Positions 16,676-27,042 of a stretch of 64,000 nt of DNA are shown here, in pieces. The DNA is taken from NCBI GenBank assembly GCA_022842595.1, contig JALHPF010000015.1, positions 62,001-126,000 on the forward strand, given 5' to 3'. The notes beneath the pieces are model-generated. The model was not told the DNA's origin. It saw only the letters and a program-made list of their open reading frames with translations, and did not search any database. A program made the translations under genes and the position numbers. Every line of letters begins with the position of its first letter. Position 1 is the first letter of the stretch. Origin of the DNA: Rubrivivax sp. (lineage in GTDB: Bacteria; Pseudomonadota; Gammaproteobacteria; Burkholderiales; Burkholderiaceae_C).

Positions 16676-18020
16676 AGCCGCGTCGGTCCGATTCAGCCCG
16701 CCGGCAGAGGGCGGCCACCACGCCGCTTCCGTCCGGGCCCGCCCGGTAGCGCAGCGCCAGCCCATGCAGCGCGGCGATGCGCTGGGCGATCGACACCCCC
16801 AGCCCGCTGCCGCTTTCGTGCTGGCCGTCGGGTCGGTGGAAACGCTCGCCCAGTCGCGCCAGGGCATCGGCAGTCAGCGCCGGGCCCGCGTTGGCCACTT
16901 CCAGCCCGTCCGCCAGGAAGCGCACGACCACGCTGGTGCCTGGCGGGGCATAACGCACTGCGTTGTCGACCAGGTTGCGCAGCAGCACGGTCAGCAGTTC
17001 GCTGTCGCCGGCCAGGGGAAAGGGGCGCTGCGGCGCCGGCGGCCAGTCGCAGCCCAGCTCGACCTGGCGGCGTTCGGCCAGCGGCAGCACGTCGCTGAAC
17101 ACCTGCACCATGATCGGCTCCCAATCCACGGAAGCGCTGTTCGGGGGTTTGTCGGTGGCCTCCAGCCGCGACAGCGCGAGCAGCTGACCCACCAGCCGGT
17201 CCATGCGGTCGAGCCCGGCCTCCAGCTTGACGGCGGCCTGGGCGCGCTGTGCCGGGTCGGTGGCGCGATCGACCACCTGCCACTGCGCGCGCAGCACCGC
17301 CAGCGGGGTGCGCAGTTCATGCGATGCATCGGCGGTGAAGCGGCGTTCGCGCGCCAGCGTGGTGTCGATGCGCAGGAACAGGTCGTTCATCGCCTGCAGC
17401 AAGGGCTGAAGCTCGGCCGGGGCCTCGGCCACGGCCACGGGTTGCAGGGCGTCGGCGCTGCGCCGTTGGACGTCGGCGGTGAGCTGGCGCACCGGCGCCA
17501 GCGCCTGGCGGACGGCCCAGGCCATCACCAGCAGCAGCACCGGCAGCACCAGCAGCCAGGGCAGCAGCTGGCTGCCCACGAGGCTTTGCACCAGCTCGTC
17601 GCGTTCATCGGTGCGCTGGCCTGCGGCCACCAGCAGCCCGCCGTCGGCGGACTGCAGGTAATACACGCGCCAGGTGTCACCGGCCAGCGCCAGATCGACA
17701 AAGCCGGAGGTGTCGGCGCGGCGCGGCAGCTGCGCGCCCTCGCGGTCGACCAGCAAGGTGCGGCCCTGTGCGTCCCAGACCGCGATGGCCATGTCCTGCA
17801 GGTCGGCCTCGCCCTGGCCGGCAGGTGATGCCGGCAGCTGCACGGGCTGCAGGGCCGCGGGTATCGTGGACTGCACCTGGCGCGCCAGGCGGATGAGCTC
17901 GGTATCGAAGAGTTCGTTGACCTCTTCGCGTGCACGGTCGGCCGAGACCAGCAGTGCCACCCCCCAGACCAGCGGCGCACACGCCAGCAGGTAGATCAGC
18001 AGCCGCTTCTGCAGGCTCAA
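16662..18020 (-). CDS. Sensor histidine kinase (QseC/TctE-like)
   Basis: A 452-residue inner-membrane kinase. A first membrane segment is at residues 6-24 (LLIYLLACAPLVWGVALLV), then a periplasmic domain of about 135 residues, a second segment near 160-180 (LLPWLLVLPVLLLVMAWAV), a HAMP-like linker, the H-box FTADASHELRTPLAVLRAQW near 248, the N-box LVDNAVRYAPPGTS near 362, and G-box SGSGLGVSIAQRIAALHGL near 415. The start is TTG at 18020-18018, which overlaps the regulator's stop (TTGA); no other suitable start fits. It partners with the response regulator directly upstream. It is the last gene of the PepSY-b561-PEP-CTERM operon, so the signal may concern respiration or the cell envelope. Confidence 0.93.
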   Translation of the reverse strand: MSLQKRLLIYLLACAPLVWGVALLVSADRAREEVNELFDTELIRLARQVQSTIPAALQPVQLPASPAGQGEADLQDMAIAVWDAQGRTLLVDREGAQLPRRADTSGFVDLALAGDTWRVYYLQSADGGLLVAAGQRTDERDELVQSLVGSQLLPWLLVLPVLLLVMAWAVRQALAPVRQLTADVQRRSADALQPVAVAEAPAELQPLLQAMNDLFLRIDTTLARERRFTADASHELRTPLAVLRAQWQVVDRATDPAQRAQAAVKLEAGLDRMDRLVGQLLALSRLEATDKPPNSASVDWEPIMVQVFSDVLPLAERRQVELGCDWPPAPQRPFPLAGDSELLTVLLRNLVDNAVRYAPPGTSVVVRFLADGLEVANAGPALTADALARLGERFHRPDGQHESGSGLGVSIAQRIAALHGLALRYRAGPDGSGVVAALCRRAESDRRGFSVP

Positions 18021-18691
18021 GCGGCAGGCCCGATGTCGCCCAGTGCGTAGCCCACGCCGCGCACGGTGCGCACGACGTCGGGGTGGATCTTGCGACGCAG
18101 GTGGTGCACATGCACCTCGAGTGCATTGCTTTCGGGTTCGTTCCCGCTCCAGTCGTACAGCTGTTCCTGCAGCTGCGCCTTCGACAGCACCCGCTGCGGG
18201 TGCTTGAGCAGGGCTTCCAGCAAGGCCAGCTCGCGCCCGGTGAGTTCGATGCGGCGCCCTTCCCAGTGCACCTGCTTGGTGGCGGGCTCGAAGCGCAGCG
18301 CGCCGTGCACCCACTCGGGCTGCGCACGGCCGGTGGCGCGGCGCAACATTGCGCGCAGGCGCGCGGCCAGTTCGTCGATGGCGATGGGCTTGATCAGGTA
18401 GTCGTCGGCGCCGGTGTCCAGGCCGGCAACACGTTCGGCAACGCCGTCGCGGGCGGTAAGGATCAGCACCGGCAGCGTCAGCCCGCGCTGGCGCCAGCGT
18501 GCCAGCCAGACCATGCCGTCCTGGCCGGGCAGGCCCAGGTCTAGCACCAGGGCGTCGAAGGCTGCGCTGCCGATGGCCGCGTCGGCTTGTTCGCCATCGC
18601 GGAACCAGTCCACGGCATGGCCAAGCTGGCGCAGGCCCGTGGCGATGGCGTCTCCGAGCTGGGCGTCGTCTTCGAGTATGAGCAGGCGCAT
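18017..18691 (-). CDS. OmpR-family response regulator (QseB/TctD-like)
   Basis: A 224-residue DNA-binding regulator. The receiver domain has the acidic pair LEDD at residues 6-9, the phospho-acceptor Asp in ALVLDLGLPGQDG near 51 and Lys in DDYLIKPIAIDELAARL near 101. The winged-helix domain (residues about 125-220) ends with EVHVHHLRRKIHPDVVRTVRGVGY. It is translationally coupled to the kinase through TTGA. Its ATG lies 37 bases after the PEP-CTERM stop on the same strand, so it probably belongs to the same transcript and may control it. Confidence 0.95.
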   Translation of the reverse strand: MRLLILEDDAQLGDAIATGLRQLGHAVDWFRDGEQADAAIGSAAFDALVLDLGLPGQDGMVWLARWRQRGLTLPVLILTARDGVAERVAGLDTGADDYLIKPIAIDELAARLRAMLRRATGRAQPEWVHGALRFEPATKQVHWEGRRIELTGRELALLEALLKHPQRVLSKAQLQEQLYDWSGNEPESNALEVHVHHLRRKIHPDVVRTVRGVGYALGDIGPAA

Positions 18692-18728
18692 GCGGGCATC
18701 GTAGTGCAGCGGCTGCCGTGCCGCCGGC

Positions 18729-19403
18729 TCAGGCCCGGCCGCGCCGTGTCGTGAACAGTGCCAGCGCGGCCAGACCCCCCAGCCAGAGGGCGTGGCTTGC
18801 AGGCTCAGGCACCGCGGCCACGGCCAGGGTGAGGTTGTTGACCGTGGTGAAAGCGTTCGCTGTTGCAGGCGCGGCCACGCTTACCACCAGGTTCACCAGG
18901 GGTCGGTCGGAAATGAAGCCGATGAAGCTGCTGGCGTTGCTGTTCTCGAGCGTGCGCGTGATGCTGCTGACGCCATCGAAGGCGCGCAGGGTGATCGTCA
19001 GGCCCGCTAGCACGTTGCCGTCGAGGTCGGTCGCGAAGAACTGCCCGGCGATGCCATGGACCGGCGTCGTGAAGTCGTAGAACTGCACCTGCTCGCCCGG
19101 CGAATTGGTCGACAGCCAGACATCGGCCACGGTGCCGATGAAGAAGATGCCGTCGAATTCCGCGTCGGCGCTGTAGCCATAGGGGCCGGCCTGGGCCACG
19201 TACGGGAACACCGGGCCGTCCAGCGGCTGTTCGTTGAAGGTGTCGGTGGCCGGGGCCGAGACGGCGGCAAGGAAGGCGGCCTGCGAGGTGGTGCTCGTGA
19301 AGGCGGCGCTGGCGCTGGTCGACAGCGCCATCAGCGCGGCCAGCGCGATCGGGGCCGCCAGGGCGAGCAGGCGTGCGGAAAACGGGCGGGCTGGGAGCGT
19401 CAT
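18729..19403 (-). CDS. PEP-CTERM sorting-signal protein
   Basis: A 224-residue exported protein. The signal peptide spans residues about 1-34 (LLALAAPIALAALMALSTSASA). The C-terminus has the tripartite PEP-CTERM signal: VPEP at about 197, a hydrophobic stretch (HALWLGGLAALALF) and the basic end TTRRGRA, which exosortase recognises. The central part is a beta-rich domain with VFPYVAQAGPYGYSADAEFD and FIGFISDRPLVNLVVSV, as in many PEP-CTERM surface proteins of unknown function. ATG 19403 overlaps the cytochrome stop (ATGA) and is preceded by GGAAGAAAC. Its place inside an apparent PepSY-b561-two-component operon is unusual. Confidence 0.92.
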   Translation of the reverse strand: MTLPARPFSARLLALAAPIALAALMALSTSASAAFTSTTSQAAFLAAVSAPATDTFNEQPLDGPVFPYVAQAGPYGYSADAEFDGIFFIGTVADVWLSTNSPGEQVQFYDFTTPVHGIAGQFFATDLDGNVLAGLTITLRAFDGVSSITRTLENSNASSFIGFISDRPLVNLVVSVAAPATANAFTTVNNLTLAVAAVPEPASHALWLGGLAALALFTTRRGRA

Positions 19404-19726
19404 GTTTCTTCCTTGATGGCAGGTTGGTGCGGTGAAACGGAAAGGGGCGAAGGCGTTGGTGCTTGGCCGCCGTTGGCAGCGCACTTGTCGCCGGTGACCA
19501 TGGCGGCAATCAGGTTCTCGCGGTGGTGGAAGCTGGCGTAGACGTTCGCCGCCACGTGCAGGGCGATGGCCACCAGCAGGCTGTCGACCAGCAGCATGTG
19601 CAGGTCATCGACCATGACCGCCCCTCTCTCGCTGCAGAAGTAGGCGACGAAGAAGCCGACCAGCAGCGGCCAGTGGAACAGGCGCATGAATCGGTCCCCG
19701 ACACGCACGGTGTATGGCTGTTTCAT
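19400..19726 (-). CDS. Internally deleted cytochrome b561-like protein
   Basis: A 108-residue protein made of the first and last parts of a normal four-helix cytochrome b561 (family size about 180). Residues 1-30 (VRVGDRFMRLFHWPLLVGFF) are the usual first helix with its His-Trp. Residues 39-75 (DLHMLLVDSLLVAIALHVAA, then NVYASFHHRENLIAAMVTGDK) are the usual last helix and loop. The two middle helices, which carry most of the haem ligands, are missing without a frameshift. It may be a non-functional relic or a small membrane protein that still binds one haem or a partner. A 19-base gap separates it from the PepSY gene, and it overlaps the PEP-CTERM gene by 4 bases. Confidence 0.8.
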   Translation of the reverse strand: MKQPYTVRVGDRFMRLFHWPLLVGFFVAYFCSERGAVMVDDLHMLLVDSLLVAIALHVAANVYASFHHRENLIAAMVTGDKCAANGGQAPTPSPLSVSPHQPAIKEET

Positions 19727-19745
19727 GTGGCCCAAAGCGCGGCTT

Positions 19746-19943
19746 TCAGTCCTTGAACCTGGCTTCGACGACGACACCGGTGATGGGGTGGAAGTACACC
19801 TCCACCGCCTCGCTGGCCTCGTCGTGGCCATGGATCTCCCAGCACTTGCCCTGTGGTTCGTCGGTGCAGGTGGGCCCGGCCACGGCGGTTGCCGAGGTGG
19901 CGAGCAGGCAAGTCATGGCCATGGCTGAATGAAGGTGGTTCAA
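19746..19943 (-). CDS. Small exported PepSY-like protein, TTG start
   Basis: A 65-residue protein with a signal peptide (residues 1-23, AMAMTCLLATSATAVAG) and a single PepSY-like hairpin: GKCWEIHGHDEASEAVEVYF, then HPITGVVVEARFKD, with the typical W-E-I, F/Y-x-P-x-T-G-x-V pattern. The start is TTG at 19943-19941, supported by GGAG 8 bases upstream and by the signal peptide; no ATG gives a full signal peptide. PepSY proteins often pair with cytochrome b561 and a two-component system in Burkholderiales, and the next genes here are exactly those. It would be the first gene of that operon. The molecular role is unknown. Confidence 0.75.
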   Translation of the reverse strand: MNHLHSAMAMTCLLATSATAVAGPTCTDEPQGKCWEIHGHDEASEAVEVYFHPITGVVVEARFKD

Positions 19944-20198
19944 GGGTGCGCTCCTGGTGTGCAGGGGTGAGGCCGGCGAAACGTCCGACAACGGCAGGTA
20001 CCTCGAACAGAGCACAGACCCGCCCGCCAGATACAGCCCCGCGCTCGGACTTCGGCGGCCGGGGCGCAGATTCCGTCCTGCAGGCAGGCGCTGTCCTACA
20101 ACCAGGCGCGCGCTGGTCTGCTCCCGCGCAGGTGCCCGGCTGCCTAAGCTTGTGTCCGTGCCCTGCCAGGGGCTTCCCAGCTTCAGACGGAGAACCTC

Positions 20199-20585
20199 AT
20201 GCCCCACGCCACGAACCGCATCAAGCCCAGGCGCACCATCCCTCTGACAGCGGCCTTGCTGCTCGGCCTGGTCACTGTGGCGGCCTGTGACAAGACCCCA
20301 CGGCCGGAGGTGATGGACGCCGCACCCGCACCGATCGCGTCGCGCACCGAGATGCCCGGCATACCCGCCTCGGGCGTGGACCTGTCGGTGCCTTCGGCCA
20401 GCGCGGTCCTGTCGGGCGCGCCGAGCGGGGCGGGTACGCCCACGGCCGACGGCAACGGCCCGAACCAGCGGTCGAGCGTAAGCAACGCGCAGGAACAGCG
20501 GTCGATGCCGCTGCCGGGGCAGGCCAACGACCATTCCAACACCGTCACCGAAGACAATAAGCCAGCCTCAGCCGCTTCGCGCTGA
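20199..20585 (+). CDS. Small lipoprotein of unknown function
   Basis: A 128-residue protein with a lipoprotein signal: a basic N-terminus (MPHATNRIKPRR), hydrophobic TAALLLGLVTV and the lipobox VAAC with Cys at residue 30. The mature part is short, low in structure and rich in Pro, Ala, Ser and Asn (DAAPAPIASRTEMPGIPASG and later GPNQRSSVSNAQEQRSMPLP). No domain is recognised. ACGGAG lies 8 bases before ATG 20199. It is divergent from the PepSY gene, and the 255-base gap between them holds no other gene. Its end lies 20 bases from the end of the convergent hydrolase gene. Confidence 0.75.
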   Translation: MPHATNRIKPRRTIPLTAALLLGLVTVAACDKTPRPEVMDAAPAPIASRTEMPGIPASGVDLSVPSASAVLSGAPSGAGTPTADGNGPNQRSSVSNAQEQRSMPLPGQANDHSNTVTEDNKPASAASR

Positions 20586-20605
20586 CCCTGGAGGCGCGGA
20601 CGGCT

Positions 20606-22582
20606 TCAGGGTGAAGCCGGCTGCGTGAGTACCTGCACGCCGATGGAAGAGCCGGCCGCGCCGCCGCGGAAGATCCGCTGCGTCGCCTTCACGTAGTCGC
20701 CGCGAGTGGCCTGCGGTATCGACACGAAGGTCTGCGGGTTGCGGTCCACCAGCGGGAACCACGACGACTGCACCTGAACCATGATGCGGTGTCCACGTCG
20801 GAACGTGTGCAGCACATCGGGCAACGCAAATTCGATGCGCTCGGGCTGATTCGGCACCATCGCCACAGGCGTGACGAAGCCCTTTCGGAACTTCGCGCGA
20901 AACGGCTCGCCACGCACCAGCTGCTGGTAGCCGGCCATCTGCACCGGCGCCACCTGCACGTCTCGCGGCGGTGCGGCGTTCGGCGCAATCTGCTGGGCGC
21001 GGCTGCCCGCGTTTTCGGTGTTCAGGTCCGCCGGGTAGACATCAATGATCTTCACCACGAAGTCGCTGTCGCTCCCGCTGGTGGACACGGTCAGGCGCGG
21101 CGACATCGGGCCGGCCAGCGTCACGTCTTCTTCGAGCACGTCGGTCTGGTAGACCAGCACGTCGGGGCGGCTGGCTGCAAAGCGCTGGTCGGCGACCACG
21201 TAGTCCTGCGGCACCGAAACGGTGGTCGCGGCGGTGTACGGCACGGGCTTGGCCGGGTCGCTGATGTACTCGTCGTAGCCGGTCTGGGGGTCGGGTTGCC
21301 AGTCGAGCCTGCCGCCGGCCTGCAGATGGAGCCTGCGGGGCTGCGCCGCGGCTGGCGGCCACTGGCCATACTGCCGCCAGACGTTGGTGCCGGTCTCGAA
21401 GACATGGGCGACCGCCTGCTTTGGCGCTGCCTTGTCCTTCAGGTGGACCTCGAAGAAGGGCACCAGGATGTTCGTGCGGTAGGCGTCGGCGGTCTTGGCA
21501 CCGAAGTCGACATGCCCGAGCCTGGCGCCTTCGTACCGCAGCCAGCCACCATGGGACCACGGGCCCATCACCAGGCCGTTGTAGATGCCCGCGTTGTTGC
21601 GGCCGATCTCGCGAAAGGTCTTCAGCGGGCCCACCGGGTCTTCCAGGTCGTACCAGCCACCCACCGTGAGCACGGCAGTGCGGATGTTCTTCAGATGGCG
21701 GGAGATGTCGCGGGCCTGCCAGTGCGCGTTGTAGGTGTCGTTCAGGGCCTGCGAGGCAAACAGCGAGCCGGTGTCGACTTCCGCCAGCTTGATCAGGTCG
21801 GCCAGGGTGCCGGCGTTCAGATAGAACTCATAGCCGTCCTGGGTGCCGAAATCGAAACTCTGGGGGTTCTTCGGTGGCCGGGTGGGAGCCTGCTGCTGCT
21901 TGAAGAAGGTGTAGAAACCGAAGTTGGACGCCAGCATGAAGGCGCCGTTGTGATAGCTGTCGTCACCCATGTAAAGGTCGGCAATCGGTGCCTGCGGCGA
22001 CGCGGCCTTGATGGCCGGGTGGCTGTCGATGATGCTTGCGGCAACATAGAACCCGGGGTATGAATTGCCCCACAAGCCGATGCGGCCGTTGTGGCCGGGC
22101 ACGTTCTTCAGCAGCCACTCGGCGCTGTCGAACATGTCGGTGCTTTCATCGACATCCTGCGGCCCCTTGGCGGGCCTGTGCGGCGTCATCTCGATGAAGC
22201 TGCCTTCGGACATGTGGCGGCCGCGCACGTCCTGCTGCACGAAGATGTAGCCCAGCTTCAGCAGCTCGGGTGCCGGGCCCAGCAGACGCGGATATTCGTC
22301 GACGCCATACGGCCCCACGCTGTAGGGCGTGCGCTGCATCAGGAACGGGTAGGTCCGCGAGGAATCCTTCGGAATGTAGACCGCGGTGAACAGACGCTTG
22401 CCGTCGCGCATGGGAATGCGGTATTCGTACTTGGTGTAGTGCTCGCGGATGCTGAATTCGCTTGCGGTGACGGCTGGAGCGACGCCGGGGGCAACGGCAG
22501 TTGCGGTCTGCGCCACGCTGGCTGCAGGCAGGGCGGCCAGGACCAGCAGGTAGAGGCAGATCGGCAGGGCGGTGGCTTGCAA
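20606..22582 (-). CDS. CocE/NonD (peptidase S15) family hydrolase, exported
   Basis: A 658-residue hydrolase of the X-Pro dipeptidyl-peptidase/alpha-amino-acid ester hydrolase/cocaine esterase family. A signal peptide (ALPICLYLLVLAALPAASVAQ) is followed by the hydrolase domain with IPMRDGKRLFTAVYIPKD near residue 65, QQDVRGRHMSEG near 127, the nucleophile GNSYPG near 180, and the C-terminal jelly-roll domain (LAGPMSPRLTVSTSGSDSDF near 490). It should hydrolyse an ester or amide substrate in the periplasm. The start chosen is TTG 22582-22580, with GGAG 7 bases upstream and directly before the signal peptide; the longer frame would run into the preceding gene. It lies 46 bases after the Old Yellow Enzyme gene. 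Confidence 0.88.
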   Translation of the reverse strand: MQATALPICLYLLVLAALPAASVAQTATAVAPGVAPAVTASEFSIREHYTKYEYRIPMRDGKRLFTAVYIPKDSSRTYPFLMQRTPYSVGPYGVDEYPRLLGPAPELLKLGYIFVQQDVRGRHMSEGSFIEMTPHRPAKGPQDVDESTDMFDSAEWLLKNVPGHNGRIGLWGNSYPGFYVAASIIDSHPAIKAASPQAPIADLYMGDDSYHNGAFMLASNFGFYTFFKQQQAPTRPPKNPQSFDFGTQDGYEFYLNAGTLADLIKLAEVDTGSLFASQALNDTYNAHWQARDISRHLKNIRTAVLTVGGWYDLEDPVGPLKTFREIGRNNAGIYNGLVMGPWSHGGWLRYEGARLGHVDFGAKTADAYRTNILVPFFEVHLKDKAAPKQAVAHVFETGTNVWRQYGQWPPAAAQPRRLHLQAGGRLDWQPDPQTGYDEYISDPAKPVPYTAATTVSVPQDYVVADQRFAASRPDVLVYQTDVLEEDVTLAGPMSPRLTVSTSGSDSDFVVKIIDVYPADLNTENAGSRAQQIAPNAAPPRDVQVAPVQMAGYQQLVRGEPFRAKFRKGFVTPVAMVPNQPERIEFALPDVLHTFRRGHRIMVQVQSSWFPLVDRNPQTFVSIPQATRGDYVKATQRIFRGGAAGSSIGVQVLTQPASP

Positions 22583-22628
22583 GGGTCGCTCCAGGGTGTG
22601 GACAGTCAGGCGTTGGCCATGAAACGGG

Positions 22629-23738
22629 TCAGGCGGTGGCGAGCGTCGGGTAGTCGGTATAGCCCTTGGCACCGCCGCCGTACCAGGTGCTGCGGTCGGA
22701 TTCGGCCAACGGCGCCCCGGCTCTCAGCCGTTCCACGAGGTCGGGGTTGCCGATGTAGGGCCGGCCGAAGGCCACCAGGTCGGCGCCTTCTGCCAGTGCC
22801 TGCGCAGCCAGTGGCCCGTCATAGCCGTTGTTGACCATCCAGGCGCCCTGGCCCCCCGCCGCGCGGTAGGCGGCCTTGGCGGCGGCGTAGTCGAACGGGC
22901 GATCGGGCAGCTCACGCGCGCCGCCGGTGGCGCCTTCGATCACGTGCACGTAGGCCAGGCCCAGGGGCGCCAGGCCCCGCAGCACATGCTCGAACAAGGC
23001 CTGGGGTTCGGCGTCGAAGGCGTCGTTGGCCGGAGTCACGGGCGACAGCCGTATGCCGACCCGCCCGCCGCCGATGGCGGCCACCACCGCGGCCGCCACT
23101 TCCAGCCCGAAGCGGCCACGGTTCTCGATGCTGCCGCCGTAGGCGTCGGTGCGCTGGTTGCTTCCGCTCTTGAAGAACTGATCGATCAGGTAGCCGTTGG
23201 CGGCGTGGATCTCGACACCGTCGAAGCCGGCGGCACCGACCGCGGCCTGGGCGGCGCGCACATAGTCGGCGACGATGCCGGGCAGTTCCGCAGTCTCGAG
23301 CGCCCGCGGCGTCGAGGTTTCGACGAAGCTCGGCACGCCGTCCTCGATGAGCACGGTCTTGGTCTTGGCGGCGATCGCCGACGGTGCCACGGGCGCGGCG
23401 CCGCCTGGCTGCAGGCTGGTGTGCGACACCCGGCCGACATGCCAGAGCTGGGTGACGATGCAGCCGCCAGCGGCATGCACGGCGTCGGTGACGTGTTTCC
23501 AGGCCGTCAGCTGTTCAGGGGCATAGAGGCCAGGCACGTCGGCATAGCCCTGGGCCTGGTGGCTGATGGCGGTGGCCTCGGTGACGAGCAGGCCGGCGCT
23601 GGCGCGCTGGCTGTAATAGGTGGCCGCATGCGGCCCGGGTACGGCGCCGGGTGAACGATTGCGCGTCAGCGGCGCCATCACGACGCGGTTGGACAGATGC
23701 AGCGCGCCGGCCTGGCAGGGTTCGAACAGGGAAGTCAT
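22629..23738 (-). CDS. Old Yellow Enzyme family alkene reductase (NemA-like)
   Basis: A 369-residue FMN-dependent ene-reductase that uses NAD(P)H to reduce activated double bonds or nitro compounds. Family marks are NRVVMAPLTRNRSPG near residue 17, TEATAISHQAQGY near 53, QLWHVGRVSH near 96, the substrate-binding His-Asn pair in EIHAANGYLIDQFF near 177, NQRTDAYGGSIENRGRF near 193 and the FMN phosphate site FGRPYIGNPDL near 325. ATG 23738 gives the usual N-terminus MTSLFEPCQAGALHLSNR. It is cytoplasmic. It is 50 bases from the end of the membrane pyrophosphatase gene and on the same strand, but a common function is not obvious. Confidence 0.95.
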   Translation of the reverse strand: MTSLFEPCQAGALHLSNRVVMAPLTRNRSPGAVPGPHAATYYSQRASAGLLVTEATAISHQAQGYADVPGLYAPEQLTAWKHVTDAVHAAGGCIVTQLWHVGRVSHTSLQPGGAAPVAPSAIAAKTKTVLIEDGVPSFVETSTPRALETAELPGIVADYVRAAQAAVGAAGFDGVEIHAANGYLIDQFFKSGSNQRTDAYGGSIENRGRFGLEVAAAVVAAIGGGRVGIRLSPVTPANDAFDAEPQALFEHVLRGLAPLGLAYVHVIEGATGGARELPDRPFDYAAAKAAYRAAGGQGAWMVNNGYDGPLAAQALAEGADLVAFGRPYIGNPDLVERLRAGAPLAESDRSTWYGGGAKGYTDYPTLATA

Positions 23739-23788
23739 GAAGGGCGGTTCTGAAGTGGGAACCGCCCGAGACTAACCACTGCGCGCCA

Positions 23789-26245
<2,457 letters not shown>

Positions 26246-26466
26246 GGAACAGATTCCTTCATCGGGTTGGACGTGGTGCCGCACGCGGCGCCTGCCAACG
26301 CGCGGGATTCAGGGGGGGCCAGACAGTGCTGCTCCCAGGAAAACGCCATGCTAAGAGCAAGGGATTCGCCGCCCGGCCCGTGGTTTCCCTGCGTGCTGGC
26401 CGGCGCTTGTCAGGGCTTGGCAAGTCAGGCGCCTAGAATTCGGCCAGCCCTGAACAAAGAGAAATC

Positions 26467-27003
26467 ATGAGCCTTCACAACGTGTCCCCCGGCGCCAAAG
26501 CACCCGCCGAGTTCAACGTCATCATCGAGATCCCGATGAACGGCGACCCGATCAAGTACGAAGTCGATCACGACTCCGGCGCCTTGTTCGTCGACCGGTT
26601 CATGAGCACGGCGATGCACTACCCGTGCAACTATGGCTACATCCCCAACACGCTGGCCGACGACGGCGACCCGGTGGACGTGCTCGTCATCACGCCGGTG
26701 CCCCTGATCCCGGGTGTGGTGGTCACTTGCCGGCCGCTGGGCATGCTGCGGATGGACGACGAAGCCGGCGGCGACAACAAGCTGCTGGCGGTGCCCATCG
26801 ACAAGATCCTGTCGATCTACTCGCAATGGCAGAAGCCCGAAGACCTCAACCCGATGCGCTTGAAGACCATCCAGCACTTCTTCGAGCACTACAAGGACCT
26901 GGAACCTGGCAAGTGGGTCAAGGTGAAGGAATGGGCCGGCAAGGACGAGGCCATGAAGGAGGTGTCCGTGGGCATGGAGAACTGGGCCAAGAAACGCGCC
27001 TGA
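26467..27003 (+). CDS. ppa: Soluble inorganic pyrophosphatase (family I)
   Basis: A 178-residue cytoplasmic pyrophosphatase that hydrolyses pyrophosphate to two phosphates. Active-site segments are [17 protein letters not shown] near residue 18, [20 protein letters not shown] near 50 (containing the metal-binding Asp cluster that continues as VDVLV), and [17 protein letters not shown] near 140. Length and sequence match the bacterial family I enzyme. ATG 26467 follows AAAGAGAAATC. A -10-like TAGAAT at 26434-26439 lies upstream, without a convincing -35. The gene is divergent from the membrane pyrophosphatase with about 220 bases between them, so the two pyrophosphate-consuming enzymes share one control region. 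Confidence 0.96.
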   Translation: MSLHNVSPGAKAPAEFNVIIEIPMNGDPIKYEVDHDSGALFVDRFMSTAMHYPCNYGYIPNTLADDGDPVDVLVITPVPLIPGVVVTCRPLGMLRMDDEAGGDNKLLAVPIDKILSIYSQWQKPEDLNPMRLKTIQHFFEHYKDLEPGKWVKVKEWAGKDEAMKEVSVGMENWAKKRA

Positions 27004-27042
27004 AACCACCGGGCCTGACGGAACCGCCCCTGGCGGAACTCC

